Notes under the pieces: model-generated
Databases searched by the model: none
What the model saw: the letters and a program-made list of their open reading frames with translations, nothing else
Told to the model about the DNA's origin: nothing
Translations under genes and position numbers: made by a program
Assembly: GCA_964493945.1 (NCBI GenBank)
Contig: CAZBQG010000211.1
Location: 1-8,031 of the forward strand
Length of the DNA: 8,031 bases
Direction of reading: 5' to 3'
From: CAZBQG01 sp964493945
Lineage (GTDB): Bacteria > Pseudomonadota > Alphaproteobacteria > Rhodospirillales > UBA2165
Shown: positions 1 to 6,507 of the stretch, piece by piece
Layout: each line of letters opens with the position of its first letter
Position numbering within the stretch: position 1 is the stretch's first letter

Positions 1-2
1 CG

Positions 3-140
3 GTCATTCCGCGCAATGTCCGCGTCTCCGAGGCGCCGTCCCATGGCAAGCCGGTCTTGCTTTATGATGTGCGCTGCGCCGGCTCCCAGGCCTATATCCA
101 TCTGGCCAGCGAAATTCTGAAGCGCGAAGAGCGGATTTGA
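3..140 (+). CDS. parA: Chromosome partitioning ATPase ParA (Soj), C-terminal fragment
   Basis: This is the last 45 residues of a ParA/Soj-type ATPase, cut off by the left edge of the window. The reading frame enters at position 3 and runs to a TGA at 138-140. The visible residues IPRNVRVSEAPSHGKPV followed by CAGSQAYIHLASEIL are characteristic of the C-terminal part of chromosomal ParA proteins. The Walker A and B motifs lie outside the window, so they cannot be checked here. Family knowledge: ParA is a deviant-Walker ATPase that binds nucleoid DNA when ATP-bound and is stimulated by ParB, moving the parS-ParB complex during chromosome segregation. The stop lies 2 bases before the parB ATG, so the two genes are almost certainly co-transcribed and probably translationally coupled. 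Confidence 0.93.
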   Translation, partial: VIPRNVRVSEAPSHGKPVLLYDVRCAGSQAYIHLASEILKREERI

Positions 141-142
141 TC

Positions 143-1558
143 ATGGCCCAAGATAAAAAACATACCAATCTGGGCCGGGGCCTGTCGGCCCTGTTGGGCG
201 AGGAAGAAAGTGTGGCGTTGGATCCCACGGACGGCTCATCTCTCGCTCCCAGCGGTTTGCAGACCATGCCCATCGAGTTCCTTCAGCCCGGGCGCTATCA
301 GCCGCGCAAGAGCATGGATGAGGACGAGATCAATGAGCTGGCCGAATCCATTCGGGGCCAGGGCATTCTTCAGCCCATCCTGGTGCGCCGGCTGGAGGAA
401 GGCGAAGAGCGCTACGAGATCATCGCCGGGGAACGGCGCTGGCGGGCCGCCCAATTGGCCCAGCTCCACGAAGTGCCGATCATCGAGCGGCAGTTGGACG
501 ACCAGCAGGCCCTGGAAATCGCCATGGTCGAAAATCTGCAAAGAGAGAATCTTTCTCCTCTCGACGAAGCCGAAGGCTACCGCGTCCTGATGGATGAGTT
601 CTCCCACACCCAGGAAGGGCTGGCCGAAAGTCTGGGCAAAAGCCGCTCTCATGTGGCTAACACGCTGCGTCTGCTCAACCTGCCGGACGGGGTCAAGGAA
701 CTGATCTATGCCAACCAGCTCAGCGCCGGCCATGGGCGCGCCCTGTTGGGGGCCGATGATCCTGCGGCTCTGGCCAAGACCGTGGTGCGCCGGGGACTGA
801 ATGTGCGCCAGACCGAAAAGTTGGTGAAAAAAAAGCAGAGCCCGGCGGAGCCGTCCGCTTCCGGGGATGCAACCGGAGGGGCGGAAAAAGATACGGATAC
901 CCTGGCTCTGGAGCGCGAGATGTCTTTGGTTTTGGGTCTCAAGGTGGAGATCAGCCACGGGCCCAAGGGCGGCCAATTGGCGATCCATTATGAAACCCTG
1001 GAGCAACTGGATGATGTTTTGCGCCGCATTACCCTGGGCACCCTGGACACCCGGGACAAATTGGAAGCCACCTCGGCCGCCGCTCAGGAAAATGAGGAAA
1101 ATGAAGAAAGCAAGAAGGGCGAAGAGGGTTCGGGCTTTGATCAGAATTTCACCTTGTCGGATGATGAGCTGGTTACCATGGAGGCCCAGGAGGGAAGCGA
1201 GGCGCCCGCGGACGAAATGGCCCCAGAACCAATCCCAGAACCAATCCCAGAATCAATTCCAGAACCAGCGCCTGACTTAGCCTCTGAAAGAGAAGCGGGC
1301 GGTGACGATGAGGGTGAAGATTTCGATGAGGTTTTTGCCCTTTCGGATGATGATCTGAGCCTGCTGGAAAGCGATGAGGGGGACGGGGACGGGGACGGCG
1401 AGGAAGGCGAGGAAAGTCTGGAAGAACTCGATGAAAACTTCGCCCTGTCCGATGATGATCTAAGCTCCCTCGTCGATGCCACGCCCCACGAAGAATCGGC
1501 CGGGATGGGCGATTTTAAGCTACCCGAATCAGATGATGATGAGGCAGGGGAAACCTAA
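143..1558 (+). CDS. parB: Chromosome partitioning protein ParB with long acidic C-terminal extension
   Basis: This 471-residue protein is a ParB/Spo0J, the CTP-dependent DNA clamp that loads at parS and spreads along the origin region. In order it shows the ParA-stimulating N-terminus (NLGRGLSALLG, residues 9-19), the ParB/Srx CTP-binding domain from about residue 41 with the GERRWRA motif at 96-102 and ENLQREN at 130-136, a helix-turn-helix at about 157-180 for parS recognition, a charged linker at about 229-253, and the C-terminal dimerisation domain at about 254-299. A usual ParB of about 280-300 residues would end there. This one continues for about 170 residues, rich in Asp and Glu, with a repeated F-x-L-S-D-D-D/E-L motif and a Pro-Glu repeat. 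The ATG at 143 was chosen; a TTG at 137 in the same frame overlaps the parA stop and adds only two residues. The extension is in frame, with no sign of a frameshift. Its function is unknown. Confidence 0.97.
   Translation: MAQDKKHTNLGRGLSALLGEEESVALDPTDGSSLAPSGLQTMPIEFLQPGRYQPRKSMDEDEINELAESIRGQGILQPILVRRLEEGEERYEIIAGERRWRAAQLAQLHEVPIIERQLDDQQALEIAMVENLQRENLSPLDEAEGYRVLMDEFSHTQEGLAESLGKSRSHVANTLRLLNLPDGVKELIYANQLSAGHGRALLGADDPAALAKTVVRRGLNVRQTEKLVKKKQSPAEPSASGDATGGAEKDTDTLALEREMSLVLGLKVEISHGPKGGQLAIHYETLEQLDDVLRRITLGTLDTRDKLEATSAAAQENEENEESKKGEEGSGFDQNFTLSDDELVTMEAQEGSEAPADEMAPEPIPEPIPESIPEPAPDLASEREAGGDDEGEDFDEVFALSDDDLSLLESDEGDGDGDGEEGEESLEELDENFALSDDDLSSLVDATPHEESAGMGDFKLPESDDDEAGET
1136..1171 (+). 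repeat. ParB tail motif, copy 1 (FDQNFTLSDDEL)
   Basis: Residues 332-343 of ParB read FDQNFTLSDDEL. This is the first of three closely similar 12-residue motifs in the acidic tail. It lies just after a Glu/Asn/Lys-rich stretch (about residues 315-329). The shared pattern is F/L-D-E/Q-N/V-F-A/T-L-S-D-D-D/E-L. A hydrophobic F-x-L core followed by acidic residues and Leu is typical of short linear binding motifs, but no partner can be named from the sequence. Confidence 0.75.
1223..1270 (+). repeat. 12-bp in-frame tandem repeat in parB encoding Pro-Glu-Pro-Ile units
   Basis: Four 12-bp units begin at 1223, 1235, 1247 and 1259. The first two are identical (CCAGAACCAATC). The third differs at two positions and the fourth in its last three bases. 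They encode PEPI, PEPI, PESI and PEPA at ParB residues 361-376. Because the unit is a multiple of three, gain or loss of copies keeps the frame, so copy number may vary between strains. Confidence 0.9.
1322..1357 (+). repeat. ParB tail motif, copy 2 (FDEVFALSDDDL)
   Basis: Residues 394-405 of ParB read FDEVFALSDDDL, followed by SLLESDE. This is the second copy of the tail motif. It matches copy 3 at nearly every position and copy 1 with conservative changes. The copies are separated by acidic low-complexity linkers of unequal length, so they are not a simple DNA tandem duplication. Confidence 0.75.
1379..1399 (+). repeat. 6-bp GGGGAC microsatellite in parB encoding Gly-Asp repeats
   Basis: Three hexamers GGGGAC in a row plus a related GGC encode G-D-G-D-G-D-G at ParB residues 413-419, between motif copies 2 and 3. 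This is a second in-frame simple repeat inside the acidic tail and suggests that the linker length evolves by slippage. Confidence 0.7.
1427..1462 (+). repeat. ParB tail motif, copy 3 (LDENFALSDDDL), with a degenerate fourth copy downstream
   Basis: Residues 429-440 of ParB read LDENFALSDDDL, followed by SSLVDA. This is the third copy of the tail motif. A weaker fourth copy, GDFKLPESDDDE, sits at residues 456-467, four residues before the end of the protein, and keeps the F-x-L and the acidic run but inserts two residues between them. Confidence 0.72.
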
Positions 1559-1569
1559 ACCCTTTTCGC

Positions 1570-2601
1570 TCAAGCCCTGGCCCGCCGCTGGGCTTCCTGG
1601 GCCAAGCGCATGAGGACGCGCGAACATAGGGCTTCGTCCGGCATGCCCGTGGTTTTGCAAGCCAGTTCCGCTTCCATCAGCCAATCCAACGCCTGAGCAG
1701 GATCCCGTCCGCGCCAAATTCCCAACTGACTCCGAAACATATCCGCATGGGCGAAAAATACGGGCGGGTGCAGGGCCTTCATGGCGCTGTCCGCCGACTT
1801 GCCCTGATCCATCTGGCTGATAGCCAATTGCAGGCGCATGAAGTGGCGGGTGGCGGCCCGCAAAATACTCACCGGCGCCGTTCCCTCGGTTAGGGCCCGG
1901 CTCAATTCGCGCTCCAATTTGCCCCGCTCTCCACCGGCCGCGGCAAAGATCACCTCGTCCAGGGAAAAGCCGGCGCCATCGCCGATGGCGGCCACGGCAT
2001 CCTCCAGGGAAAGTTCCTTTTCATCGCCCAGATAGAGGATCAATTTTTCCAATTCGCGGCGGGTGGCCAGGCGGTCACCACCCAAATTCTGGGCCAGGTA
2101 AGATTTAGCATCGGGACTGATGCGAACACCCAGGGGGCCCAGGCTTTCGCCGATCAGACGCTGAACCCCACCGGCATCGTCGGCGTAGCAAGCAACCGAG
2201 GCTGCGTTGGAAGCGCGTTCGAAAAGTTTGCACATGGCCGAGCGGCGCGCCAGCTCCCCACCCTCGATAATGACCAGCTCGTCGCCCACCGGGTTTTCGA
2301 GAAAAGCGGCCAGGGGTTTTGAGATATCTTCGTTGGCACTTTGCACCACCACGGCCCGCCGCCCGCCGGTAAGTACCAGGGAGGCGGCCTCGTCGGACAG
2401 GCAGGCCGGGCGTTCTTTGATTTCAGCCGTGCTCAGCCGCACCAAGCGGAAGGGATCACCCGGATCCTCCACCACCGCCTTGATCAGACTTTCCACCCGT
2501 TCTCCCACCAATCCCCGGTCCGCGCCATAGACCAGCACGGCGCGGATATCGCCGGGCGGACCAGCCAAAAATTCACGCAGGCTGGACGGTTTTATGCGCA
2601 T
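1570..2601 (-). CDS. holA: DNA polymerase III subunit delta
   Basis: This 343-residue protein matches HolA, the delta subunit of the clamp-loader complex, which opens the beta sliding clamp so it can be placed on primed DNA. The length equals that typical of the family. The N-terminal degenerate AAA+-like region is visible at residues 22-36 (VLVYGADRGLVGERV), with no working Walker A lysine, as expected since delta does not hydrolyse ATP. The middle region (NLGGDRLATRRELEKLILY) and the helical C-terminal part are also characteristic. The ATG at 2601 lies 28 bases after the lptE stop, with no strong Shine-Dalgarno, so it is probably translated from the leuS-lptE-holA message. The gene ends 11 bases from the convergent parB stop. 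Position next to parAB and lptE is a known alphaproteobacterial arrangement. Confidence 0.94.
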   Translation of the reverse strand: MRIKPSSLREFLAGPPGDIRAVLVYGADRGLVGERVESLIKAVVEDPGDPFRLVRLSTAEIKERPACLSDEAASLVLTGGRRAVVVQSANEDISKPLAAFLENPVGDELVIIEGGELARRSAMCKLFERASNAASVACYADDAGGVQRLIGESLGPLGVRISPDAKSYLAQNLGGDRLATRRELEKLILYLGDEKELSLEDAVAAIGDGAGFSLDEVIFAAAGGERGKLERELSRALTEGTAPVSILRAATRHFMRLQLAISQMDQGKSADSAMKALHPPVFFAHADMFRSQLGIWRGRDPAQALDWLMEAELACKTTGMPDEALCSRVLMRLAQEAQRRARA

Positions 2602-2629
2602 TGAAGAAAGCTCTCGGGACCTTGGGGGT

Positions 2630-3142
2630 TCAACCGGCCGTGCCGCTGAGGCGGAAAAAAGAAGCCAGCTTATCGGTTATCTCGGCGCTGATTTCCCGGA
2701 TGGCCCGCCGGCGGGCATCTTTCTCGGCCATCATGGTGGCGAAATTGGCGGTCAGGATGTTGTAGCTGATCGTCGCCTGACCGGTGCCACGGAGTAGCTC
2801 GGCGGGTTTTTGGCCGTGTTTTTTGAGGGTGAAGTTGGCGACGATCTTGAGGTTGGCCCGGGTCGCCAGTTCGGTTTTCTGCACGGCCAATTCCTGACGG
2901 GATTCGGTGACTTTGACGGCCAGGGAATAGGGCGGGGATTGGGGCTTCCCGAAAGGGTTCATGCGGTCCAGCAAATCATTATGGAGCAACTGGCCGATGC
3001 GGTCGGCGATGGGTTCGATGCGCACCGAATTCAATTGCCGGGATATTTTGGAACCCTTGCCACCTTCATAAAGAGGGCTAAAGCCGCATCCCGCGAGAAT
3101 GAGGGCAGCGAACGCAAGAATCAGTTTTCTAGACCACCACAT
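2630..3142 (-). CDS. lptE: LPS assembly lipoprotein LptE
   Basis: This 170-residue protein is a small outer-membrane lipoprotein of the LptE type, which sits as a plug in the LptD barrel and helps insert lipopolysaccharide into the outer leaflet. The start MWWSRKL gives a classic lipoprotein signal: positive residues at 5-6, a hydrophobic stretch at 7-17 and the lipobox L16-A17-G18-C19, with lipidation expected at Cys19. The mature sequence begins CGFSPLYEGG, typical of alphaproteobacterial LptE. An in-frame ATG seven codons upstream (3163) is less likely because it pushes the charged region away from the start; the chosen ATG has an AGGA about 7 bases upstream. The gene begins inside the last 14 bases of leuS in a different frame, implying translational coupling. 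The call rests on lipobox, length and the leuS-holA context; it is strong but less certain than for the neighbouring enzymes. Confidence 0.88.
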   Translation of the reverse strand: MWWSRKLILAFAALILAGCGFSPLYEGGKGSKISRQLNSVRIEPIADRIGQLLHNDLLDRMNPFGKPQSPPYSLAVKVTESRQELAVQKTELATRANLKIVANFTLKKHGQKPAELLRGTGQATISYNILTANFATMMAEKDARRRAIREISAEITDKLASFFRLSGTAG

Positions 3143-5711
3143 TGACGATCCTGTTGGGTACATAAATTACTTTACGAGCCGGTTTGCCATCCATGGCCTT
3201 GATCACTTTTTCCAGTTCCAACGCAGCCTTTTCCGCCATTTCCCCGCCTGTATCCACGGGCAGTTCCAGGGTGCCACGCATCTTGCCATTGACCTGAACC
3301 CCGACAGTCACGGTCTCCTCAATCAGAAGTTCCGCCTCCGCCTCGGGCCAGGGCGCGTCTGCCACCAAGGTATAATAACCCAGGCGGCGCCAAATTTCTT
3401 CAGCTATATGCGGCATCATGGGGGCGATCAGCCGGACCACCACATCCAGGCCCTGGCGGTAGACCCAGGCCGCGCCTTCCATTTCCTCTTCCAGGCCCTC
3501 AAGCTGGTTAGTCAACTCGCGGATGCGGGCGATGGCTTTGTTGAAATGAAACCCATCCAGATCGCTGCCTACCCCGTCGATGGTCCGGTGCACGGCACGC
3601 CAGGCATCATCGGCCCCGGTGCCGAGTTGGGCAGGTTTGGGCGGGGGGTTGAGTGCTTCGCTTTCCGGCAAGGGAAACTTGGCTTCGTCGACCATGCGCC
3701 ACAACCGGTTGACATAGCGCCAAGCGCCTTCGATGCCCGCCTCGGTCCAGTCCAGATCCCGGTCGGGTGGGCTGTCCGAAAGCATGAAAAGCCGCGCCGT
3801 GTCGGCGCCGTATTCGGCAATGATGATCCCCGGATCCACCACATTCTTGCGCGACTTGCTCATTTTCTCTGAGCGCCCGATGGTCACCGGTTTGCCCGAT
3901 TGGGCGCTCACCTGATTGTTGCTATCGCCAGGCGTCACTTCGCCGGGCTCCAGCCAGAGCCCATCTGAATCCCGGTAGGTTTCATGACAAACCATGCCCT
4001 GGGTGAGCAGCCCGGCGAAGGGCTCCTCCAGATTAAGATAATCGCATTTACTGAGCGCCCGGGTGAAAAAGCGGGAATATAAAAGATGCAGGACCGCATG
4101 TTCGATGCCGCCGATATATTGATCGACCGGTAGCCAATAAGCCGCCGCATCCGGGTCCACGGCCACTTCGGCCTGGGGGGAGCAGAAGCGGACATAATAC
4201 CAGGAGCTCTCGAAAAACGTATCGAAGGTATCGGTTTCGCGCTGGGCCGCCGCTCCGCAGCTGGGGCAATCCACGTCTTTCCAACTGGGGTGGTTGGCCA
4301 GGGGATTGCCGGTCTGATCGAAATCCACCACATCCGGTAATGTCACCGGAAGATCCGCTTCGGGCACCGGGACCGTGCCACATTTGGTGCAATTGATCAC
4401 CGGAATGGGGCAGCCCCAATAACGTTGCCGCGATATGCCCCAATCACGCAACCTATAGTTTATTTCTACATTGCCATTGCTCTCACCTTCTCCGCGCCGG
4501 GCAATTTCGGCCTGGGCTTCTTCGACGCTCATGCCGTCCAGGAACTGGGAATTGATCAGACTGCCCGGCCCCGTATAGGCCAGATCGCTGTTTTCCGAAT
4601 ATCCTTCCCCGCCTTCCCCATTTTGGGGGGCGACCACGGGGAGCACGTCGAGCTCATATTTCCGGGCGAAATCCAGATCCCGCTGATCATGGGCGGGGCA
4701 GCCGAAGATGGCGCCCGTGCCATATTCCATCAAAATAAAATTGGCCACATAGACCGGTAGGGTCTTGCCCTCAATAAATGGGTGACGGGCTCTGAGGCCC
4801 GTGTCAAAGCCCTTTTTTTCGGCGGTCTCCAAGGCGGCCTCGCTGGTTCCCAGGCGATTGCATTCCTCAATGAAGCCCTTGAGCGCGCTATCTTTAGCCG
4901 ATAGTTCCTCGGCCAAGGGATGATTGGGCGCGACGGCGCAAAAGGAGGCGCCAAAGATGGTGTCATGGCGGGTGGTAAAGATCTCCAGGTGTTCGGTGCG
5001 TCCCTCCAATTCAAAGAAAAAGCGGAACCCTTCGGAATGTCCGATCCAGTTTTCCTGCATCAGGCGCACCCGGTCCGGCCAGCGGTCCAGCTGGTCCAAA
5101 CCCTGCAGCAATTCGTCGGCGAAATCCGTGATGCGCAGGAACCACTGGTTCAGGCGGCGCTTTTCAACCACCGCGCCGGAACGCCAGCCGAGACCGTCGA
5201 TGACCTGTTCATTGGCCAAAACGGTCTGTTCCTCCGGATCCCAATTCACCCAGGATTCCTTGCGGTAGGCCAGGCCCGCCTCCAGGAAATCCAGGAACAT
5301 TTTCTGCTCATGAACATAATAGTCCGGCGCGCAGGTGGCCAATTCCCGGCGCCAGTCATAAGAAAGCCCCATGGACATCAATTGGTCCCGCATGGTGTCG
5401 ATATTTTGTTCGGTCCAGGCGGCGGGCAGGGTCTTGTTGGCAATTGCCGCGTTTTCGGCCGGCAGGCCAAAGGCGTCCCAGCCCATGGGATGGAGCACAT
5501 TAAAGCCTCTGGCCCGCTTGTAGCGCGCTACCAGATCCCCCAAGGCGTAATTGCGTACATGGCCCATATGAATGCGCCCCGAAGGATAGGGAAACATCTC
5601 CAGCACATAATATTTATCCCGGCCGGGCTCCGGGTCGGCCTCGAAGCAGCCCTTTTCCCGCCAGGCCTCTTGCCAGCGGGCTTCCGATTCCCTGAAATTA
5701 TAGCGGGCCAT
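3129..5711 (-). CDS. leuS: Leucine--tRNA ligase
   Basis: This 860-residue class I aminoacyl-tRNA synthetase attaches leucine to tRNA-Leu in the cytoplasm. The HIGH-type motif is at residues 48-51 (HMGH), preceded by PYPSG at 41-45, and the signature KMSKS is at 616-620. The CP1 editing domain, which removes mischarged amino acids, follows NWIG (221-224) and contains TTRHDT at 246-251 and the conserved GCPAHDQRD segment. A likely zinc site is formed by Cys441, Cys444, Cys482 and Cys485. The C-terminal part carries the anticodon-binding helices and ends with the VQVNGKMRG region of bacterial LeuRS. Length is normal for the family, so the gene appears intact. The ATG at 5711 has only a weak ribosome-binding site (CAGAACCCC). 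One oddity is His249, where Pro is usual (TTRPDT). Confidence 0.99.
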   Translation of the reverse strand: MARYNFRESEARWQEAWREKGCFEADPEPGRDKYYVLEMFPYPSGRIHMGHVRNYALGDLVARYKRARGFNVLHPMGWDAFGLPAENAAIANKTLPAAWTEQNIDTMRDQLMSMGLSYDWRRELATCAPDYYVHEQKMFLDFLEAGLAYRKESWVNWDPEEQTVLANEQVIDGLGWRSGAVVEKRRLNQWFLRITDFADELLQGLDQLDRWPDRVRLMQENWIGHSEGFRFFFELEGRTEHLEIFTTRHDTIFGASFCAVAPNHPLAEELSAKDSALKGFIEECNRLGTSEAALETAEKKGFDTGLRARHPFIEGKTLPVYVANFILMEYGTGAIFGCPAHDQRDLDFARKYELDVLPVVAPQNGEGGEGYSENSDLAYTGPGSLINSQFLDGMSVEEAQAEIARRGEGESNGNVEINYRLRDWGISRQRYWGCPIPVINCTKCGTVPVPEADLPVTLPDVVDFDQTGNPLANHPSWKDVDCPSCGAAAQRETDTFDTFFESSWYYVRFCSPQAEVAVDPDAAAYWLPVDQYIGGIEHAVLHLLYSRFFTRALSKCDYLNLEEPFAGLLTQGMVCHETYRDSDGLWLEPGEVTPGDSNNQVSAQSGKPVTIGRSEKMSKSRKNVVDPGIIIAEYGADTARLFMLSDSPPDRDLDWTEAGIEGAWRYVNRLWRMVDEAKFPLPESEALNPPPKPAQLGTGADDAWRAVHRTIDGVGSDLDGFHFNKAIARIRELTNQLEGLEEEMEGAAWVYRQGLDVVVRLIAPMMPHIAEEIWRRLGYYTLVADAPWPEAEAELLIEETVTVGVQVNGKMRGTLELPVDTGGEMAEKAALELEKVIKAMDGKPARKVIYVPNRIVNVVV

Positions 5712-5884
5712 GGGGTTCTGTTACCATCCACCAGAATTGGGGGCCATTCAGCCCGGACGGCAATTGATTACGACGGGTGGCACCGGTTGGCAAGCGCCCA
5801 GGGGCGCCGGGGTTTTTAATCTCCGCTTCGCTGTGGGGCCTTTAATCTCCGTTTCGCCGTGGGGTCTTTAATCTCCGCCTCAGT
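5712..5884 (-). other. Spacer between the DUF3576 gene and leuS: tandem repeat, GC-rich hairpin and 8-codon mini-ORF
   Basis: This 173-base spacer on the transcribed strand of the leuS run has no gene of normal size. It contains a 26-bp tandem repeat, a GC-rich inverted repeat (GCGCCC-AG-GGGCGC at 5794-5807) and a possible mini-ORF of eight codons (5747-5721, MAPNSGGW) that stops 9 bases before the leuS ATG. The hairpin is not followed by a T run on the minus strand, so it does not look like a terminator for the DUF3576 message; on the plus strand it is followed by CGGGG and five T but no plus-strand gene lies upstream. No leucine codons occur in the mini-ORF, so classical leucine attenuation is not supported. 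Confidence 0.55.
5815..5882. repeat. 26-bp tandem repeat, about 2.6 copies
   Basis: Units start at 5815, 5841 and 5867 with the shared beginning TTTAATCTCCG. The two full units differ at only three positions of 26, all C/T changes; the third is cut short after about 16 bases and runs up to 2 bases before the stop of the DUF3576 gene. The period is not a multiple of three and no gene covers it, so the repeat is non-coding. Read on the transcribed strand each unit ends GCGGAGATTAAA or ACGGAGATTAAA. Confidence 0.9.
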
Positions 5885-6430
5885 TTATTGGCGTATTTCA
5901 TAGCGGAATTGGCGGGCCCGCATGAGGATGGCGTTTTCCAGCTTGGTGGCCGTCGATTTATGCACCTCTGCGTCGCGCCAGCCGCCGGCCCGGCCGCGCA
6001 CCTGACGGAAAACGGATACCCTTATGCCGTCGGCGCGCAAGGCCCGGTCCAGAATATAGACGTTTAGTTTGATTCGCTCATCGGGCGTTTCAGGGGGCGC
6101 ATACCAATCGGTGAGAATGACCCCGCCGAACGGATCAGCCGAATTAACCGGCCAGATGGCCACCGTGTCCAGGCTGGCCCGCCAGAGAAAGGCATTGACC
6201 CCTATGCCGCCGCCGGGGGCGGCTTTTTTTTCTTCATCGCCGCCAAAAAAGTCCAGCCCGTCGCGGCCGGTGATGGTTTCACGGGGGCCGGTCACCACCT
6301 CGTCATTTTCAATACGGACGTTTTCGTCCTCGAAATTGGTGGCACCTTCACAGGCGCCCAGAAAAAAAGCCAGACTGACAGCTAAAAAACAGGTCCGTCT
6401 CCGGCTGCATTTTCCTATCACATTACCCAT
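5885..6430 (-). CDS. DUF3576 domain-containing lipoprotein
   Basis: This 181-residue protein is a predicted lipoprotein of unknown function. The N-terminus has basic residues (R10-R12), a hydrophobic segment at 14-24 and a lipobox L24-G25-A26-C27, so lipidation at Cys27 is expected. After an acidic, probably flexible segment (28-71) comes a compact domain at about 72-178 with GIGVNAFLWRASLDT, DPFGGVILTDWY and LENAILMRARQ, features that I recognise as the DUF3576 family, found mainly in alphaproteobacteria and often next to leuS. The ATG at 6430 is preceded by AGGAAGGAA about 11 bases upstream, a usable but slightly distant Shine-Dalgarno. It is the first gene of the minus-strand run and lies 173 bases from leuS. 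The link to LptE, also a lipoprotein in the same run, hints at a cell-envelope role, but this is inference. Confidence 0.86.
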   Translation of the reverse strand: MGNVIGKCSRRRTCFLAVSLAFFLGACEGATNFEDENVRIENDEVVTGPRETITGRDGLDFFGGDEEKKAAPGGGIGVNAFLWRASLDTVAIWPVNSADPFGGVILTDWYAPPETPDERIKLNVYILDRALRADGIRVSVFRQVRGRAGGWRDAEVHKSTATKLENAILMRARQFRYEIRQ

Positions 6431-6478
6431 GGAATACCCGCTTCCTTCCTGGTGGTAGCCATTCTTCGTGGCCGACCG

Positions 6479-6507
6479 ATCTTAGCGCTTCCGGGGCGAG
6501 GAGCCAA
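6479..6507 (-). promoter_or_regulatory. Candidate sigma-70-type promoter for DUF3576-leuS-lptE-holA
   Basis: On the minus strand a -35-like TTGGCT (6507-6502, 4 of 6 to TTGACA) and a -10-like TAAGAT (6484-6479, 4 of 6 to TATAAT) are separated by exactly 17 bases. A start near 6472 would give a leader of about 40 bases before the DUF3576 ATG at 6430. The match is moderate, but position, spacing and direction all fit. Confidence 0.4.

Noticed and set aside
137..142. TTG at 137 as the parB start
   Set aside because: It overlaps the parA stop and adds only two residues; the ATG at 143 is preferred and gives the usual MAxxK-type ParB N-terminus.
236..1006. Long minus-strand open frame opposite parB (256 codons)
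   Set aside because: It lies wholly opposite the well-conserved ParB domains and shows no family features; long antisense frames are expected in GC-rich genes.
3099..3872. Plus-strand open frame of 257 codons opposite leuS
   Set aside because: It is the complement of the conserved C-terminal part of LeuRS, with composition dictated by the leuS codons and no signal of its own.
5794..5817. GC-rich hairpin followed by CGGGGTTTTT as a plus-strand terminator
   Set aside because: No plus-strand gene lies upstream, five bases separate the stem from the T run, and on the minus strand, where the genes lie, there is no T tract.
4920..5819. Plus-strand open frame of 299 codons opposite the 5' part of leuS
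   Set aside because: It overlaps the conserved LeuRS catalytic and editing regions on the other strand and shows no recognisable domain.
5815..5882. Tandem repeat as a CRISPR array
   Set aside because: The units are directly adjacent with no spacers, only 2.6 copies exist and no cas gene is nearby.
6276..6283. GTTTCACG resembling half of a parS site
   Set aside because: The other half of the palindrome (CGTGAAAC) is absent; the sequence continues GGGGCC and lies inside the DUF3576 coding region. No full parS was found in the window, although parAB is present.
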